Positions 1 to 10,539 of a stretch of 64,000 nucleotides of DNA are shown piece by piece. The stretch's first letter is position 1. The number at the start of each line of letters is the position of its first letter. Source of the stretch: Paragorgia papillata (Eukaryota > Cnidaria > Anthozoa > Scleralcyonacea > Coralliidae); the NCBI GenBank assembly GCA_035771165.1, contig JAWNZC010000353.1:557501-621500 (forward strand), read 5' to 3'. The position numbers and the translations under genes were made by a program. The notes beneath the pieces were generated by a model that made no database searches, was not told the DNA's origin, and was given only the letters and a program-made list of their open reading frames with translations.

Positions 1-1484
1 GTTAACTTTTTCTGCTATAGTTAAAAGTCTAAGCCTCAAGAAAAAGAAATAATACTATCTTTTTTATATACAATTTGTTTATACCTTTCGTGGGCGGGAA
101 CATTATCACGCGTGTTGTCCACGAAATTGACAAGGTTCAATTATTCACGCATGCGCAGATAAATTGCCCACCTGTTGCTAAACATTAATTAAATATACTA
201 CACTGTGCAAATACATCCTCTGTAATATGCGTGTGCACTCAGCCATCCCTTAGCCAAATAATATTTCGTTTGTATCTTAATTGTTCTTCTTACGGGGTTT
301 TGACATGGCTCTTCATCAAAAATCTTTACTATCTTAATTTTTTCTAACGATACCTCGATTTTGCTAACTCACTTTATAAACTAAGGTTGATTTAGCAAGT
401 CTGTTTGTTTGGCTAGAACCTCAGAAAACTGTCCTCCGGATCATTAATTTCAATAACCGTTATTAAAGATTACAATGAATGACGTGTTTGGAGATGTTGG
501 GAAAATGCGAGAGTGAGGAAGAAGATACAATTTATTCTTGAAGCGGGACTAATTACTTAATAAAAGTCCCTCCGCGACACAAATCCTTGAGAATCTAAAG
601 AAGTCTTAGTTGTCACTTAGCTGAACCCCTCTTCTGTACACTACTTACCGAATTAACTTCAAGATTTTATTGGGTTTTTTTTTCAAAAGTCGTTTACTTC
701 TACCCCACGCTCTGCACAGTCTTAATTAGCTTGCTAGTACAGCTTTAATAATGTTTTTATTACATGATCTATATTTAGTACTCGGGCTACTGTGGTAGCC
801 GAGTCTAGGTTTCGGCTCTGTTATTTTTATTTTTATTTTTTTGGGTCGTGATCATTGGTCTCCTGGCCGCGCGATGGCGATTTCATGACCGCGTTGTCTC
901 TTGAACGAAGCTTTTCTTGCCATTTTATCGATGTTTTTGAATATTTCCACGACGCTTACAGCAATCGTCTCAAACAAAGATGTCAGAGTAGTCGGACTGT
1001 CAGCGAATCAAGGTGTGTTAAAAATAATCGGAAACTTTAAACTGTGAAAAGGAGTGAAGGACGTCAGAGAACAGTCATGTTTAATAATTGCGAAACCGTG
1101 CACCGAACATGTTCAACATATTGATATCTTACCCGTATTTGCTCTATTCGGTGCTTATTATTATACTTGCATTTTGTAGTTGTCGGACTATAAAGCAGCA
1201 AGCCAGGACCAACCTGTTTTGAAATAGCTCGTCATCTTTTACGTACTAGGTCTACCGCGATCGCCGGCGTGTGCAGTTGTAAGCATTGCAATTCTAAACC
1301 TTTGTAAGCATGTTTATGTTGAATTGAAGACATTGTCAGCCGCATTACTGATCAACTATAACTCGGTCACTTGCAAAGCTATTCAAACAGGTAAACAACT
1401 GAGAAACAGTGAAATGTCTTGTACGGAATATTCAAAAACATCGATAAATTGGCAATAAAAACTTCGTTCAAAAGAGACAACCAC
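1..1484. other. AT-rich intergenic DNA, no supported gene
   Basis: No open frame with recognisable protein character is present. The 61-codon frame at 855-1040 has no family features and no splice context. The stretch at about 784-860 resembles 14345-14430, so the left edge of the dispersed repeat described at 1485-1880 may lie this far out, but similarity between the two is patchy before 1485. Confidence 0.5.
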
Positions 1485-1880
1485 GTCTAGATATCGCGTG
1501 TCGTATTACATTTGGAAACGTCTGTTTTAACTAAACATCTTTAAATATTTTTTGTTTGTCCGAATTTAAATAAATTCTATATCAAAATGATCGCTTGAAT
1601 CTGCCAAATCCGACACTATAGGTTTTGTCTACTAAATAAATTAGATCCGTTGTTTAATTTTCAGAAAAACGGCCTTGTTTACATTTATACTATTAATTAG
1701 CAAACCTTCGGCGCTTCCTGTACCATAGCAGTTCATATAAGACCATAGTTTCTATTTGTGAAAATCTATGCAATTATGCATTGCCATTGTCGTGTACTCT
1801 TGCTAGAGTACGCACAGGCTACGCGAAGCTTTCAGAAATCAGTAGCCCGAGTGAACGCCTGAGCAGGCGTCTTGTTTCTA
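1485..1880 (+). repeat. Dispersed repeat family, copy 1
   Basis: This stretch matches 15225-15775 in the same orientation, including the words GATCGCTTGAATC and CATATAAGACCATA. It ends in the block reading ACAGGCTACGC, AATCAGTAGCCCGAGTGAA and GAGCAGGCGTCTTG. The same terminal block recurs at about 4211, 15697 and 30563, which defines a moderately old dispersed repeat of unknown class. No coding capacity was seen in it. Confidence 0.6.
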
Positions 1881-2230
1881 ACTTTATTTCAATGTCCAGA
1901 GTAAAAACAACAAAGACCGAAGTTTTCGACTTCTATCCAAAATTGTAAACGACCAGAACTCTTTCAGTCACCATAAACATTGTCGTATTGAATTTTTTTG
2001 TGGAGGTAAATTAACTGTTATGATATTTGTATACAATTTAAGTTTGTATTGTTTCTTTAGTTTTTGAATAGACATGCCTTTACTGGTTTGTAATGACCGC
2101 TCCAAACCTAATCAAATTGCAGAAGGATTGCTTTAAGACAGCTCAGGCGACAGAGCCTAAACAAAAGTTTGTAACATTTACGTATTTATGTAATCCATTA
2201 ACGAAGTCGACTTAAGCAATGATAAATTAC

Positions 2231-2557
2231 CTGATCCGTTATTACATAGAACACCACCATCTCTGTTGTGACTACAACCGTATCTCGACAATCGATGATC
2301 ATATGTACAGTTTGCCAAGTACTCTTCATTTCCTGTACAAAAAACATTACTTAGCCATATTGGTCCACTACCATCCGGAACATCACGACCTTGAAGAGCT
2401 GCTCTAGCTCCTGGAAAGCCCAGTTGTCGACAAACTACGTTAGCATCTTTTAAGTCCCAGCCGTAATCACAAACCGTTCCCCATCTCCCATTGTAAAGTA
2501 TTTCAACACGTCCAGTGCCAGATTTTTTATTTCGTCCTTGAAATCGGACGGAAATAT
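2231..2557 (-). CDS. Single exon encoding one SRCR domain (scavenger receptor cysteine-rich, group A)
   Basis: Read on the minus strand, this 327-bp interval is open throughout and encodes about 109 residues that match an almost complete SRCR domain. Visible landmarks in order are GRVEILYNGRWGTVCD, WDLKDANVVCRQLGFPGA, GPIWLSNVFCTGNE, a further cysteine in LANCTYD, YGCSHNRD and a closing VLCNN. Six cysteines are present, as in group A SRCR domains, which form disulphide-bonded extracellular modules in receptors and secreted proteins. The upstream side is a pyrimidine-rich tract ending in CATAG at 2558 and the downstream side is a GTAATT donor at 2230, giving a phase 1-1 exon, the usual arrangement for shuffled extracellular domains. 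There is no start or stop codon, and no neighbouring exon was found in the window, so the rest of the gene is either outside it or lost. The usual second Asp of the VCDD motif is Tyr. The reading frame is intact, so I favour a real exon. Confidence 0.88.
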
Positions 2558-3342
2558 CTATGAAATATCAGAAATAAGTATAAATTTGGAATGTTTTATT
2601 CTAACAATAAAATATTGAAAAAACAGGATCTATATAAGAAAGCTAGTGCAATTTTGTTAATTAATATATCAGTTATGATTGGGTTTGTTCCTACAAAAAA
2701 ATCAAGAGCTTTCCTACACTTTTTTAAGTTTGATAAACAATTAATTCCCCCCACCCCGTGGAAAGGCGGGGATAGCAGGGGAAATAGCAGGGGATTTGAA
2801 TGGAATGTGTTCCCGAGGCTCTGGGGCATTTGCAGGAGTTTGATCGTTGCGGATCCCCAGGGGTAGGGGCTTCGTATAGTATCTGCAGTCTTTATGGTCA
2901 GCAGCTGTACACAAGAAAGCTTAAAAGAAGCCACGAGGAAGCATCAGATATTTTCATCCTTTTGGATCGCTTTATTATTTGTTGAGTTTTGTTTTTGAAA
3001 TCATTCCTCAGGTATGGGGGCTTTGGTGCGTATTTGGGTGGTGGCAAAAACAAATCCCCACCTTTTCCCGGGGGGGGGTTAATATTGACTCATGCATTAG
3101 TATGCCGAAGACAGAGAAAAGAATGGCGATCTCTCACTTCAGGCATTTAAAATTTGTAACTAATTAATTAATGATAAATCAATTATTGAACTCGTCTATC
3201 GCAAAATATCATGATTTGTCAGTGGCGAGCTACTAGTTATTTGCTGATGCCGGAGGCAGACTCGTCCAATAATTGATAATAGTTTCAAATGACAAAGTAA
3301 CATATTTTTTATATTGTATTTGGCTTCGTTGTTGAGGTATTT
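2558..3342. other. Intergenic or intronic DNA with G/C tracts
   Basis: No gene is supported. Runs of C and G occur at about 2748-2770, 2855-2870 and 3060-3080. The overlapping short frames on both strands between 2591 and 3167 show no domain, no conserved cysteine or charge pattern and no splice context. They are probably by-products of a degenerate repeat. Confidence 0.4.
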
Positions 3343-3599
3343 CAGTTAGTTTGATATGTAAATGTCACACGTTGTGATGTACACGTGTATAATGACTTAT
3401 CGAGAAAAGGTTATATATCTTCGCTAGTATTAAACGAAAACACTTGAAATTTTACATGTGATGTTGTGGGGGGAACACACGCACATGCGTCTTTCGAATT
3501 AAGTTTGGTTTGATAATAGCAAAGATATATAAACTTCTTCGATGAGTCATTATGCACGTGTACGTCACAACATGTGACATTTACATATCAAACAAACTG
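3343..3599. mobile_element. Fold-back MITE with long terminal inverted repeats, intact form
   Basis: The left arm starts near 3343 (TTTGATATGTAAATGTCACA) and is mirrored by the right arm ending at 3599 (reverse complement of TGTGACATTTACATATCAAA). The arms cover roughly 90 bases each and also share ATGACT/AGTCAT and the TATATA segment. The central part reads GGGAACACACGCACATGCGT. A second copy lies at 25583-26390, where it was enlarged and then hit by a LINE. This copy supplies the uninterrupted reference for that insertion. Confidence 0.75.
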
Positions 3600-3679
3600 A
3601 ATAACGAAGCAAGGAAACGAAAAATTGCTAAAAATGTTACTTTGTTATTTTAAGTGTTCTTTCAAATAAGACAAACATA

Positions 3680-5049
3680 ATTTTCGTCTCATAGGCAATT
3701 AAACCCCTTGACTACCAGGGCTCTTCCCTTGACGAGTAAAATCGTCTGGCGTTAGTCAGAATAAAATACTAAAGCCTGTTTTCCACTTGCGAAACATTTC
3801 TATTCTAAATATTGAATAGATTTTTAATTAGTTCCAGCCGAGAGCTCATAAAAAAAAAGAAAATTGACGATTCGCGCGGAAGAATCTCGCAAGTGGAAAA
3901 CCGAGTTAAAAGGTTAAGAAAATGGGCTACCTTGTTTGCCTTAGCAAAGGCTTTACAGAGAGAAGTATATTTTATACAAGACTACATATAGAAGTCCTTA
4001 ATTGTCTGATTTGTCAACAATTTAATATGCTAGTCTTGATAAAGTGCGTACTGTACAACTGGTCGTAATATATTTAATACTCGAAAAGCGACAATTAATT
4101 AAGGTTACTCAAACAGTCTCACTGCGATTCTACATGGCATATAGATTGCTACTGAAAATTTTGAACTTTTTAACAAAAACGTATGCGCACGCTGTTCCGC
4201 AGGTTTTCTAGATGTGCACAGGCTACGCCAAAGTTGCACAAATCAGTAGCCCGAGTGAATGCCTGGAGATGTATCTTGTCAATTTTAAGTGCCGCAAGCC
4301 CTTTCACAAGAATATCTAACATCGGCAGATCAGAGATTTCGGAAATATAAGGAGATAAACAATAATCTAGCAAATCTACTATACTCGTATTAGGTATAGT
4401 TCTACCATATTAAACAATTTCTCACAAAGATCTGCATGATAAAATATGCTATTGCTATGTTTAGCAACGTAGACCCTTTAGTTTCATCGATTGGTCAAAA
4501 TAACTATCAGTATTTGTCCGACACGTCCGACTGATCAGCTGTGAGACGGTTATTTTAATACAAGCTCTTCGAGATCCTGTAAAACTGGACCAAGTAAGAG
4601 ATTAAGAAATCCAGCACCTCTCTGGACCAAAATTGCCTTCTTTCTTTTATAACTTTAATTTCCCCGGGTTCCACTAGGGTAGATATATCATCTACGTGAG
4701 GCCTGAGTTTCTCCAGGAGGTGTGTTCTAACGGGATAATGCATTTGGTAAATATTAAATGCACAATAGCACATACATTTTACTTGTTCATACCCTGGTTA
4801 CAGTAGTTTGCTCTCGTAAGCGGTCTCTCGCCCCTATAAAATCACGGGAGCGACAACGTCTGTGACCAAGGTAACTTTTTCAGGGCTTGCCGTCTGCAAA
4901 AGGTTGCGATGTTGTAGCGGCGCAGATGAACATAAATGCTGTAGAAAAGAGAGAGGGAGAGGCGGAAGTCATTAATATCCAGCAGCATGGCGTAATGCGT
5001 TGCGTAACGGCGTGGCAAATTAACGGATCAGTGTGTTGAACGGAAGTAT
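3680..5049 (+). repeat. Dispersed repeat family, copy 2
   Basis: This interval matches 26490-27043 plus 30562-31190, and most of it also matches 15480-16700. Shared markers include CCCCTTGACTACCAGGGCTC, CTAGTCTTGATAAAGTGCGT, TTTTCTAGATGTGCACAGG and GGTCTCTCGCC. Apparent open frames here (for example 4170-4373, 4555-4773 and 4880-5074 on the minus strand) have equivalents with different lengths in the other copies and show no protein signature. I treat the whole as non-coding repeat. Confidence 0.65.
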
Positions 5050-5747
5050 TAGGCGACTTGGACTTATAAGTCACGTGGTCTCAATTCTTTTAAAATAACT
5101 GGTATGGGACCATATTTCTATCAAACGGATAGTGGTGAATATTTGAGTAAAATTTCCAAAAATTTCATTTTCAAAACTTGCCATTGTCTTAAAGAAAATA
5201 TCCATATTGTAGTTGGTACCCGACCAAAATAAGAAGTTCATGCATGTACAAAATCTTCTTCAAAAGCAAATTTTACAGTCAAACCTAAAGAAACATGTAG
5301 AGAAGAGGTTTGGTATCGAGCATGCCAATTTTTAGCAGAAACGAATAACGTTTAGCATGATCAAAAAAAAATTTTTATTTTTGGCCGCTATGTTGGATGA
5401 CACATGAATTTGCCATCCAACAAAGCGACCAAAAGCAAACTATATACACAATTAGACACGCTTAAATGTTATAAAACTTGACATGAAAAACATCAAACCG
5501 ACTCTTTATGACGTTACAAGTTGAGTGCAAAATTTGCTTTCGATTTCTTACAAGCATGAAATTTTTGTTTTAGTCACGTGACCAGCAATAATATCGACGT
5601 TTTTTATAAGACAATGGAAGTTTTGAAAGTAAAAATTCCGAAATTTTACTAAAAATACCACCCAATATCCGTTTTGTAGAGTTATAATTCTATACTTGTT
5701 GTTTTAAAAAAATTGAAATCACGTGACCCCTTAGTGCAAGTCGCCTA
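5050..5747. mobile_element. Non-autonomous fold-back element of about 700 bp
   Basis: The two ends are inverted copies: the left begins TAGGCGACTTGGACTTATAA and the right ends CTTAGTGCAAGTCGCCTA, each followed inward by a CACGTG-containing stretch. Inverted similarity continues to the centre: GTCTTAAAGAAAATATCC versus ATAAGACAATGG, and CATCCAACA near TGTTGGATG around 5390-5425. No transposase frame is present. A second copy occupies 16707-17426. The long arms could form a hairpin if transcribed. Confidence 0.7.
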
Positions 5748-5984
5748 TTGTGCGAATGAAATAGGGTATATAAACTCGCTGATTTCATATAATCATTACG
5801 ATTTTAGGGCTACATCTGATTGCGTTTCTGTGGCTAAGTATGTTAGATGAATCTATTATTCTTGTTTATTTGAGACTTTAGAGAAGGAATGGAAAGTTTG
5901 CTGAAAGCATTAGAAGAGACATGAATACTCGACGATTCAGAATACGTACATCTGAAGCCTGGGGAAATCAAATACGTGTACTGG

Positions 5985-5999
5985 CAGGGGCGGATTTAG
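5985..5999 (+). mobile_element. Solo hAT-like terminus
   Basis: The 15-mer CAGGGGCGGATTTAG resembles the terminal inverted repeat of many hAT-type elements. An oppositely oriented, slightly different end (CTAGATCCGCCCCTG) lies far away at 23234-23248. Neither has a recognisable partner close by, so these are isolated ends rather than a mapped element. Confidence 0.4.
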
Positions 6000-6149
6000 C
6001 GTTAGTCAAATAAGTCATACGACTAAGGTATAAAAAAATTCGCAAGAAAAAATAATTATTTTACCGTTCTCCCCTCCGTTTCGAGATCGCCGAGATAATC
6101 GACTAGGTGAGACTGCCGACCGGCATGTTAACCCGTGCCGCGCGGTTTA

Positions 6150-6400
6150 CTTCGTTCTTTCTCGACGGATTTGAGCCTATTGTATCAGCCGCTGTGATTG
6201 GTTGAATTTATAAATTAGCCTTTATAGCGACCTGTGATTGGTTTGCCGAGTGTTTGCCGGATGTATTTGTCTTTCTCGACGGATTTAGACCCGTTGTATC
6301 ACCCTTTGTGATTGGCTTAATTTTTCAATAGCTCTTTATCAAGAACACGGATTGATTTAGCCGCGTTTTACTTTGTAGTTCTCGACTGATTGTTGACTGA
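6150..6400 (+). promoter_or_regulatory. Tandem CCAAT-box repeat upstream of a small ORF
   Basis: Two copies of a unit of about 114 bp start at 6157 and 6271 (both CTTTCTCGACGGATTT), and a decayed third starts near 6371. ATTGG, the reverse complement of CCAAT, occurs three times at 6197-6201, 6237-6241 and 6311-6315, each time as GTGATTGG. The block just before it (about 6060-6160) is unusually rich in CG dinucleotides for this window. It lies 80-330 bases upstream of the ATG at 6478. CCAAT boxes are the binding site of NF-Y in animal promoters; promoter function here is inference. Confidence 0.4.
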
Positions 6401-6477
6401 TCAGTGATCGATTCCGATTAACTTGTGCTAGGCAGGTCGTGTCACAGTCACTATAAGCGGATTCTTTCGTTTCGAAC

Positions 6478-6730
6478 ATGACTTTGCCAAATACAAACGT
6501 GATAGATCTTGATGTATTCGCTTTGAAGGACAACGACGAGATTGTGTTGCGAGAGATTTATAAAACGGTAAGTTTAATACCGCCGTCGATTCAAGGGTTA
6601 ACAAGCGAAGGATGCTTTTCGCAAAGGAGCATTTTACCAAAATTGGCAAGACGCTTCAAATTAATTTTGGCACTGAGATATACGTGGTAATGTACGCCGA
6701 CAATGACAAGAAACCTCGTGCTGCTCTCAG
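6478..6730 (+). pseudogene. Possible first exon of an unidentified gene, with an apparent one-base frameshift
   Basis: An ATG at 6478 opens a frame encoding MTLPNTNVIDLDVFALKDND and continuing to IYK near 6570. The protein-like signal then moves to the next frame, which has residues VNKRRMLFAKEHFTKIGK, a TEIYVVMYADND stretch and KKPRAALR. It ends exactly at a GTAAGC donor at 6731. The original frame runs on to a stop at 6688-6690, with weaker character. A second donor-like GTAAGT sits at the switch point, about 6571, but leaves only a 28-base gap to the next possible acceptor, too short for an intron. One lost or gained base is therefore the simplest reading. The basic segment followed by a hydrophobic strand is faintly reminiscent of a MADS-box (F-x-K, basic helix, GTEI), but two residues are missing from the spacing, so I do not assign the family. 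Confidence 0.35.
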
Positions 6731-7193
6731 GTAAGCAGATTGTTCTCCCTTAATTATTTTCTAGTTTCTTTAAGTTCGTTCGACGTATAAAGACATATAA
6801 ATTCTACACGGAATTTTAATAATATTTTTAATAACAACCTTCGCCACAATTGAGACCACATGGCATGTCTTCAAATGAAAGGTGACCTTTAATTTTGTTA
6901 GAAGTTATTCATATATTTCTAGCTGTCCTTTCTTTTCTACTCTTAATATCTACGTGTTTGTAGCGCAAGTAGCTCAAATTCATTCAGGGTTTTCCCTTCT
7001 TGTATTTGTTAATGGTTTGAAAACTTAATTGAATATTAATATGATTTTGAGACTAGCATTGTAGCAAGAATTGAAATACTAGCTAAAGGATTTTGTCAAG
7101 ATTGGATAATGTAGACTACTTCATAAATTCTTAAAATAGATAGTGAGGACTGGCAATCATAATCATGTTATTTTATGTGAGATTCCATAGTTA
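6731..7193. other. Non-coding DNA after the donor at 6731
   Basis: This is AT-rich sequence with no open frame or structural RNA signature. If the preceding exon is real, this would be its first intron. No convincing next exon was recognised before the MITE at 7194. Confidence 0.4.
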
Positions 7194-7477
7194 GGGCCTG
7201 TTTCCAAGGTAGGGTTACCCCTACCCTGGGTCAAAGTTAGTAGGTCAACTCTATTAGATGTGGTTACCAAGCACTAATGACAAGAAGCCTGGAACAAGTA
7301 AAAAGTTGTCCTGGGTACGCGAGTTATTTCTACCAAATGCATTTACAAGGACAAAACGTAACCCAGCTATTTGGGTAACCCTATTGTGGTGATATAGTGT
7401 CCTTGTAATTAAATACAAAAAAAAAACAAGGAAATGTAACCCAGTGGCTAGGGTAATACCTCCTTGTAAGAAAGCCC
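7194..7477. mobile_element. PIF/Harbinger-type MITE with TTA target duplication
   Basis: The element begins GGGCCTGTTTCCAAGGTAGG and its right end, reverse-complemented, begins GGGCTTTCTTACAAGGAGG. Both are followed inward by an ACCC motif. It is flanked by TTA at 7191-7193 and TTA at 7478-7480, the 3-bp TWA-type duplication typical of PIF/Harbinger transposition. At 284 bp with no coding frame it is non-autonomous. Confidence 0.7.
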
Positions 7478-7480
7478 TTA

Positions 7481-7870
7481 ATATAGAGACTGAGTCAGGC
7501 CTACAACGTTTCTTAATTTGATATAGTATTTAAACGTTTTAGGTCTGAGGCATCTAGGAATTGCCTATACAGCTCTGTTTCGAGCTCTTGCATAGAGTGA
7601 AATGGTCTAATCTGCAGTATGGTTATCAGTTTCATATAAAATGAAGTCATGAATCTTATTAAATATTTGAAGTAGATGTATTGTATCTGTTGTTTATTTC
7701 TTGGTTAAAATAATTAAATATGCTATTTTAATTGCTGTAACATATAAATTGTAAAATTGTTTTTCAAATGAAATACAGAAATGAAACAATTTCCATTTGG
7801 ACAAAATAATTTTTGGAGATGATGGTACTTAGAAAATGCAAGTTGAAATCTGAGATTTTCCTCACTGTAG
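7481..7870. other. AT-rich spacer, nothing recognised
   Basis: No coding frame, repeat or structured element was recognised between the MITE and the first BEL/Pao similarity. The minus frame at 7764-7955 overlaps the retroelement and is a shadow. Confidence 0.4.
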
Positions 7871-7954
7871 TGCCCTCAGAATGCCGGAAATTGCATTTCA
7901 GACGGAAAATTAAAACATTTTCTGGGTGAGCATTTCTAAGAGGGTCTGCTTTCA

Positions 7955-8212
7955 TGCGGAGTCGATTCCTGTGAGAAAGGTCATCAGCTGCTTCACGTCG
8001 CGCCTAAGGTTCCTCTTGTTGACGAAGTAACGCACGAAGGCAAGGTCTGCTGCGGTAAAGCGCAAGCAAACGTGGCGAGCGCTAGCAAATTTGCACTAAA
8101 AACCGTTGTTGTCCCGTTTGTTAGTGACTCTGGGCAAGTGGTTATGGGGGCCGTACTCTTAGAGTCCGGGAGCGAAACGACGTTGATCCGAACAGGGTTG
8201 CATATCAACTAG
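7955..8212 (+). pseudogene. BEL/Pao zinc-knuckle tail and retropepsin fragment
   Basis: The frame opens with CGVDSCEKGHQLLH, a C-x4-C-x3-H pattern leading into the LLH that normally joins gag to the protease in BEL/Pao. About 55 residues on comes LLESGSETTLIR, which corresponds to the retropepsin active-site loop usually written D-S/T-G. Here the catalytic aspartate is glutamate, so the protease is probably dead. A TAG at 8210-8212 then ends the frame in the middle of the domain, and the continuation is in a different frame from 8215. Confidence 0.7.
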
Positions 8213-8214
8213 GT

Positions 8215-8829
8215 ATTCAAAGTCCAAAACAAAGTCTCGCTGTTGAGGCCGTTGGGGGGATTCGTACAACCGTTAAGTCACAGCGCGTGGTACTGCCTTC
8301 TGCGCCATCAGTAACGAAAGAGAATGTACGTACATGGACTATTAGGAACATTTGCGCCCCTATCCAGGCTATTAACTGGTCGGAGATTAAGCAACAGTAT
8401 GAACATCTGCGTGACGTTTCAGTAGGTGAGATGACGGTGGATGTGTTGCTTGGATTAGATGCCGCAGCCTTAATGGCACCGTTGGAGGTCAGACGTGGAG
8501 GACATACGGAGCCGTACGCTGAGTTAACGGCTTTGGGTTGGGTGATCGCCGGACCAATTCCAACTGTCAGTGGTCCAAGAGAGCGAAACCTACGCCAGCA
8601 GGTGTCAGGAGCTGACGAGGTTGCCAATCACCAGCTACGCAAGTTATGGGAAATAGACATCTTCGGAGTTCGTGGCGAGACAGCTCCATCGTATACACAC
8701 AGCGAACAGAGAGCGGTCGATGACCTGAGTCAGACATGTCGCCAGGTAGAATCAGGTTACGAACTTGGGCTTCTGCGGAAATTAAAGCTGAAAGACCACC
8801 GTTACCAAACAACTACGAGACAGCCTTGA
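8215..8829 (+). pseudogene. BEL/Pao protease C-terminus and Pao linker region
   Basis: This open stretch of about 204 codons carries the typical conserved run LLGLDAAALMAPLEV, EPYAELTALGWVIAGP, LWEIDIFG and a QRAVDDLSQTCRQVESGYE segment just before the reverse transcriptase. These are hallmarks of the Pao-type protease-to-RT transition. After YELGLL the frame is lost, and the homologous sequence continues in the frame starting near 8736. The ends of this piece are set by stop codons and frameshifts, not by true start and stop sites. Confidence 0.8.
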
Positions 8830-9170
8830 ACCGTTTGCAGAACGATCCTAAGCTAGGAGAGGGTTACTGCAAGGCTACGAATGCATATTTAGAGAAGGGT
8901 TTTGTACGTAAACTGTCGCCAGAAGAACGTGCCATAGACGGGGAGCAATGGTTGCTACCACACCACCCTGGGATCAACCCACACAAGCCGTTGCCGAGAG
9001 TTGTCTTCGATTCCGCTGCAAAGCATGGCGGTGTGTGTCTCAACGACAGCCTTGGGGGCCTAGTCTTCACAACGATCTTCCAGGTATCTTGTTGCGGTTT
9101 CGCGGGAGACCCGTTGCACTCGTGGGTGAACTTTCTGACATGTTCTGTCACGTTCGTTTGAGACTGTAAG
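8736..9170 (+). pseudogene. BEL/Pao reverse transcriptase, N-terminal half
   Basis: Residues PLPNNYETALNRL, YLEKGFVRKL, WLLPHHPGINPHKP and RVVFDSAAKHGGVCLNDSL follow the order of the fingers and palm entry of Pao-type RT. Around 9056 the frame shifts again, and LLRFRGRPVAL continues in the neighbouring frame (about 9083-9169). The palm segment that would carry the first catalytic aspartate is disrupted (GELSDMF in place of the usual D-x-x-x-M-Y/F). Confidence 0.75.
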
Positions 9171-9253
9171 CCTACAGGTATCACCGGGATTTACGGCGTG
9201 ATATGGACCCGACGAGACTGCCAGATGTACGTACGAGATGAACTGTTTGGTGT

Positions 9254-9568
9254 TTGGAGACAAGTCATCACCGTGTGAAGCCACGTACGACGGAAGACAA
9301 CAAGGAGCAGTGGCCAGAAGCAGCTGCAGTAGTAAAACGTGATATTTTCGTGGACGACCTTTACACTTCCTGTGCCAGTGCACCGGAAGCGGTGACTTTA
9401 CGTAAAGATGTTACAGACCTTATGGCCAAAGCAGGTTTTCCAATGCGCAAGTGTCTTTCCTCATCACCCGAAGCGTTATCGAAAATACCGGAAGCTGAAC
9501 GAGCTGTTCCGAATGGAAACCTTGAGCTGGGGGTATTGCCGTCTGGACGAGCTCTTGGTGTCAGATGA
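9254..9568 (+). pseudogene. BEL/Pao reverse transcriptase, catalytic VDD segment
   Basis: The frame contains DIFVDDLYTS, the counterpart of the YVDD catalytic loop of Pao-type RT, followed by a helical region (LRKDVTDLMAKAGFPMRK) and then the thumb (LGVLPSGRALGVR). The segment between 9170 and 9254, which should carry the residues leading to the catalytic loop, is scrambled across frames (DMDPTRLPDV in one, VFGDKSSPCEATY in another). Confidence 0.7.
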
Positions 9569-9569
9569 G

Positions 9570-10300
9570 ATGCGCAATCAGACACTCTTGGATTTGCATT
9601 TCCTCATATTGACCGTCCACCAGCACAACGCACGGAACATCCCACTTGGATGGTCGAGCCCGTTCACTGTGCGAGCAAAGATCATGCTGCAACGCACGTG
9701 GTCCCGAGGCCTAGACTGGGATACACCTTTGCCAGCCGACCTCGCAGCTGAATGGACAAAGTGGGAAGAGAAAATAGCTACCTTGAAGCCGTTAGCAGTT
9801 CCGCGATACATCTACAGTCCGCCCTCGAAGACGTGGACAAAGGAGCTTGTGATTTTCTGTGATGCCTCCGAAGACGTATGTGCAGCCGCCGCTTACATGC
9901 GCGCTACGTCGACTGACGGAGAGACATTGTGTCATATGCTTATGGCGAAGACACCTCTCATGCCTGTAAAGACGATATCAATCCCGCGAGGATAATTAAT
10001 GGGTTGTCAAATGGCCGTACGCCTCGCGAAGAGGATCTGCGAGCAGCTAGATTTAAATATGCGTAATGTTACGTACGTGTAAGATTCAACAACAGCGCTT
10101 TGGTGGATCCATGGAGAGACACGTAATTTCCGCCCGTTTGTCGCCAACAGGGTTGCCGAAGTGATATCGGATAATGATCCTGTGCAATGGCATCACGTGC
10201 GGACGAAGCTGAATGTAGCAGGCATCGCGACCAGGGGGGCTGCAGCCAGCGATCTTCACTCAAAATCGTGGTGGATCAAAGGAGCAGAGTTCTTGAAGTC
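9570..10300 (+). pseudogene. BEL/Pao RNase H-like domain in two frames
   Basis: The first part shows WSRGLDWDTPLPADL, VPRYIY, ELVIFCDASEDVCAAAAYMR and PVKTISIPR. The DAS motif carries the first acidic residue of RNase H. A stop at 9993-9995 and a frame change follow. The next part resumes with TTALWWIHGETRNFRPF, VANRVAEV, WHHVRTKLNVAGIATRG and ASDLHSKSWWIKG. The usual TDS motif is replaced by DST after an in-frame stop near 10080. Confidence 0.75.
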
Positions 10301-10539
10301 CGACATGTTAGAATGGCCAGTTGACAATGTACCCTTGTCTGCACCTCCAACAGCGGAAGTTAAGTTGAAGAAGAAAGTGTTGAGAGCGCAGGTGTCAGTG
10401 AGAGAGCTTCTAGATCCCGCTGCCTACTCCAGTCGGAACAAACTTCCTCGTGTTACAGCTTGGATGCCACGGTTTCGTCATAATCTACGAAACAAAGAGC
10501 AACGTAGGTCAGGAGCTTTGGCCGTTGAGGAATTGAAGG

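Noticed and set aside
2219..2407. 62-codon plus-strand frame
   Set aside because: It is the antisense shadow of the SRCR exon.
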